The notes beneath the pieces are model-generated. The model worked only from the letters and a program-made list of their open reading frames with translations, was not told the origin of the DNA and did no database searches. Below, in pieces: positions 12,405 through 13,850 of a DNA stretch of 13,850 nucleotides. The stretch comes from Hominenteromicrobium sp964531265 (GTDB lineage: Bacteria; Bacillota; Clostridia; Oscillospirales; Acutalibacteraceae): positions 1 to 13,850 of the forward strand of contig CAZHDW010000031.1 of NCBI GenBank assembly GCA_964531265.1. The letters are read 5' to 3'. The translations under genes were made by a program, and so were the position numbers. How positions within the stretch are numbered: the stretch's first letter is position 1; each line of letters begins with the position of its first letter.

Positions 12405-13076
12405 CTATAAATCAGGTTCATCTTCCCAAACAAAATGAACATATCTGTGTACGGTTTTAAGCGTTCCGGGCATGTCGCCCTCTGCCGCAAAGTCCGGTAC
12501 AGTGGAATACAGCAGCGGCAAGCCGCATAGTCGTGCAGCCTCCTGTGCATATTTCTCCGCATCAATGACAACTCCTATGTCCGTATTCACGCCCAGATGA
12601 GAGTTATTCACCACTGCGGTGGCCTTCAAATGCGATGCAGCCTCTATCTCATGAAGCAGTTCCATAGCCTCCTGAGGCTCTGTTGAAAGAATCCTGTAGC
12701 GGTTGACCACATAGATCATCTCATAGCCGTGCTCCTCAAGCTGTTGGCTCAGTCTTCCAAGCGCTGTAGCACCCACATCATCGCCGCCGGCGTCTATAAA
12801 GACATCCGTATCCTCCATGCTGAAAACGGAGTATATTTCGGGCGGAAGCACCGGTGTATCGAGCGTAGTATTTGCAAAGACAGGAGCTATAAGCTGCACG
12901 CCGTGTCTATCGAGAAAGTCAACATAGTCGGAAGAACGAAAATACGGATTTACGATATCCATATCAACTATCACGCTTTTCCTGCCGCTTTTTACAGCCT
13001 CTACAGCAAGATTAAGCGCAAGATTTGTCTTTCCGCAGCCGTAATGTCCGCAAATAACGGTTATCCTGCTCTTCAT
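12405..13076 (-). CDS. ParA/MinD-like P-loop ATPase of unknown role
   Basis: A 223-residue SIMIBI-class nucleotide-binding protein. The P-loop is GHYGCGKTNLALN (10-22), a variant lacking the signature N-terminal Lys of MinD/ParA. VDMDIVNPYFRSSD (37-50) fits switch I and FIDAGGDDVGATALG (93-107) fits switch II or Walker B. VVNNSHLG (155-162) resembles the base-recognition region. It has no CxxC of the Mrp/Nbp35 iron-sulfur carriers and no membrane-targeting helix I can recognise. It is the first gene of the oxidoreductase operon, 15 nt before the ferredoxin. A role in assembly, metal-cluster loading or regulation of the complex is possible but only inferred from position. Start ATG at 13076 with an AAAGG site about 11 nt upstream. 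Confidence 0.85.
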   Translation of the reverse strand: MKSRITVICGHYGCGKTNLALNLAVEAVKSGRKSVIVDMDIVNPYFRSSDYVDFLDRHGVQLIAPVFANTTLDTPVLPPEIYSVFSMEDTDVFIDAGGDDVGATALGRLSQQLEEHGYEMIYVVNRYRILSTEPQEAMELLHEIEAASHLKATAVVNNSHLGVNTDIGVVIDAEKYAQEAARLCGLPLLYSTVPDFAAEGDMPGTLKTVHRYVHFVWEDEPDL

Positions 13077-13138
13077 TCACCCACACCTTTCTCAAATAAT
13101 AGCACGAAAAATCATTTCTATGCATAACCATATCATTC

Positions 13139-13167
13139 ATAATATCACTAATAGGTAAAAAAATCAA
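13139..13167 (-). promoter_or_regulatory. Promoter of the ParA-oxidoreductase operon
   Basis: On the minus strand TTGATT (13167-13162) and TATTAT (13144-13139) are 17 bp apart, with a leader of about 56 nt. The first base of the -35 box is also the last base of the upstream terminator stem, and the spacer is the terminator's T-run. Confidence 0.65.
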
Positions 13168-13210
13168 CCATTCCAAGCTGCAAAACACAATTTTTGCAAT
13201 TTAGAATGGT
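13160..13210 (-). terminator. Terminator of the acetyltransferase gene
   Basis: On the minus strand ACCATTC (13210-13204) pairs with GAATGGT (13173-13167); inside it a further GCAAAA/TTTTGC stem (13197-13192 with 13185-13180) extends the hairpin across small internal loops. A seven-T run follows almost at once on the minus strand (13163-13157). It begins 46 nt after the stop of the acetyltransferase gene. Confidence 0.6.
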
Positions 13211-13255
13211 CTAAACTTCAAAAAGCATTGATTTAAGCTATATAAAAACGCTACA

Positions 13256-13660
13256 TTATTTCTTCAAAAAAGCGCTCATTCCCAGATGATCCACATTGAC
13301 AAAGCCATTGGAGCGGTAGAACGCCTCGGATTCGGGTGTGCTGTCCGTCAGAAGCTCCATCTGGTAAACATCATTGTATTTCGCGATAACGTATTCCAAA
13401 AGACGGGAGCCTATCCCCCTGCGCCTGTACTCCGGCATAACAAGAATATCCTGCACAAATACCACCGATGCACCGTCACCGACAACTCGAATGATGCCGA
13501 CGAGTCTGTCATCATCGTCATAAGCACCGACGGTCATAAGTGAATTTTTGTATGCCGAGATCAGCACCTGAGGATTCCTTGTATAATTTATCCAGCCCGC
13601 CGCAGAATAAAGCTCCATTATTTCGGAAAGCTCAAAGCGTTCATACTCTTTTATCGTCAT
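13256..13660 (-). CDS. GNAT-family N-acetyltransferase
   Basis: A 134-residue single-domain acetyltransferase that uses acetyl-CoA. Motif A, VQDILVMPEYRRRGIGSRLLEYV (69-91), carries the pyrophosphate-binding RRRGIG loop; MELLTDSTPESEAFYRSNGF (101-120) is the motif B region that ends most GNAT proteins. The N-terminal FELSEIMELYSAAGW fits the variable acceptor-binding part. The acceptor (small molecule, peptide or antibiotic) cannot be told from the sequence. Start ATG at 13660 with AGGGA 5 nt upstream. It is monocistronic, flanked by its own promoter and terminator. Confidence 0.9.
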   Translation of the reverse strand: MTIKEYERFELSEIMELYSAAGWINYTRNPQVLISAYKNSLMTVGAYDDDDRLVGIIRVVGDGASVVFVQDILVMPEYRRRGIGSRLLEYVIAKYNDVYQMELLTDSTPESEAFYRSNGFVNVDHLGMSAFLKK

Positions 13661-13693
13661 ATATATCCCTACTCAAAAAATAATCTATCGCTC

Positions 13694-13722
13694 AGTATAC
13701 CACAACATGTCTGTTATGGCAA
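13694..13722 (-). promoter_or_regulatory. Promoter of the acetyltransferase gene
   Basis: On the minus strand TTGCCA (13722-13717) and TATACT (13699-13694) are 17 bp apart, with transcription starting near 13687, about 27 nt before the ATG. Confidence 0.7.
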
Positions 13723-13758
13723 TAGCGTGTACAAAGCAGATGAAGCTTGCATAAAACA

Positions 13759-13796
13759 AAAAGACTCTTCTGTCTGCTGACAAAAGAGTCTTTTTG
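13759..13796 (-). terminator. Terminator of the right-edge tRNA
   Basis: AAAAGACTCTT and its complement form an 11-bp outer stem; after a one-base mismatch TGTC/GACA extends it around a 4-nt loop. The minus strand continues with a T-rich tail (TTTTTGTTTTAT). It begins just after the CCA end of the tRNA. Confidence 0.85.
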
Positions 13797-13797
13797 C

Positions 13798-13850
13798 TGG
13801 TGGGCCATCAAGGACTCGAACCTTGGACCGACCGGTTATGAGCCGGTTGC
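13798..13850 (-). tRNA. tRNA with CAT anticodon (elongator Met or Ile2), 5' part cut by window edge
   Basis: The minus strand shows anticodon stem-loop ACCGG-CTCATAA-CCGGT (anticodon CAT), T-arm CAAGG-TTCGAGT-CCTTG, acceptor ATGGCCC, discriminator A and encoded CCA (13800-13798). The anticodon stem lacks the three consecutive G-C pairs (GGG/CCC) of initiators, so it is an elongator Met or a lysidine-modified Ile2 tRNA. The missing 5' half would help decide. Confidence 0.88.

Overview
The window looks like a chromosomal segment of an anaerobic, low-to-mid GC Gram-positive bacterium of the Clostridia (an Oscillospiraceae/Ruminococcaceae- or Lachnospiraceae-like gut organism is my inference). 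Reasons: strong AGGAGG-type ribosome binding sites, A/T-rich intergenic regions with consensus sigma-A promoters, an oxygen-sensitive radical activase (NrdG), and a ferredoxin-dependent 2-oxoacid oxidoreductase operon. There is no integrase, transposase, phage gene, CRISPR array or obvious foreign segment. tRNA genes sit at both ends.

Layout. 1-185: two tRNA-Ser genes (GCT, cut by the window edge, and TGA) on the minus strand with a near-consensus promoter. 289-1973: minus-strand MerR/AdhR-like regulator with its own promoter, nrdG, and the KDPG aldolase gene eda with its own promoter. 2094-3463: plus-strand two-gene operon of a TetR regulator and a SAM methyltransferase. Its core promoter is bracketed exactly by two 24-bp perfect palindromes that differ only in the two central bases. 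3517-5271: pyruvate kinase with a C-terminal PEP-utiliser domain, minus strand. 5439-8060: P-type IIA (calcium-type) ATPase, minus strand. 8139-9723: plus-strand CNNM/CorC-type membrane protein behind a ~210-nt leader. The leader holds a 25-codon acidic/proline ORF and a terminator-like hairpin. 9801-13076: minus-strand operon of five genes in order ParA-like ATPase, two-cluster ferredoxin, and alpha, beta and gamma subunits of a 2-oxoacid (VorB-type) ferredoxin oxidoreductase. 13256-13660: GNAT acetyltransferase. 13798-13850: partial tRNA with a CAT anticodon.

How it fits together. Most of the window is core metabolism: glycolysis (pyk), sugar-acid breakdown to pyruvate (eda), oxidation of 2-oxoacids to acyl-CoA with reduced ferredoxin, and anaerobic deoxynucleotide synthesis (nrdG; its partner nrdD is not here). 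The divergent ATPase and CorC-type genes form a divalent-cation transport pair. The best candidates for something undescribed are the leader upstream of the CorC-type gene, which has the parts expected of a magnesium-sensing leader peptide controlling termination, and the twin-palindrome TetR/methyltransferase operon, whose inducer and substrate are unknown. The ParA-like ATPase leading the oxidoreductase operon is a third gene of unknown role in an informative context.
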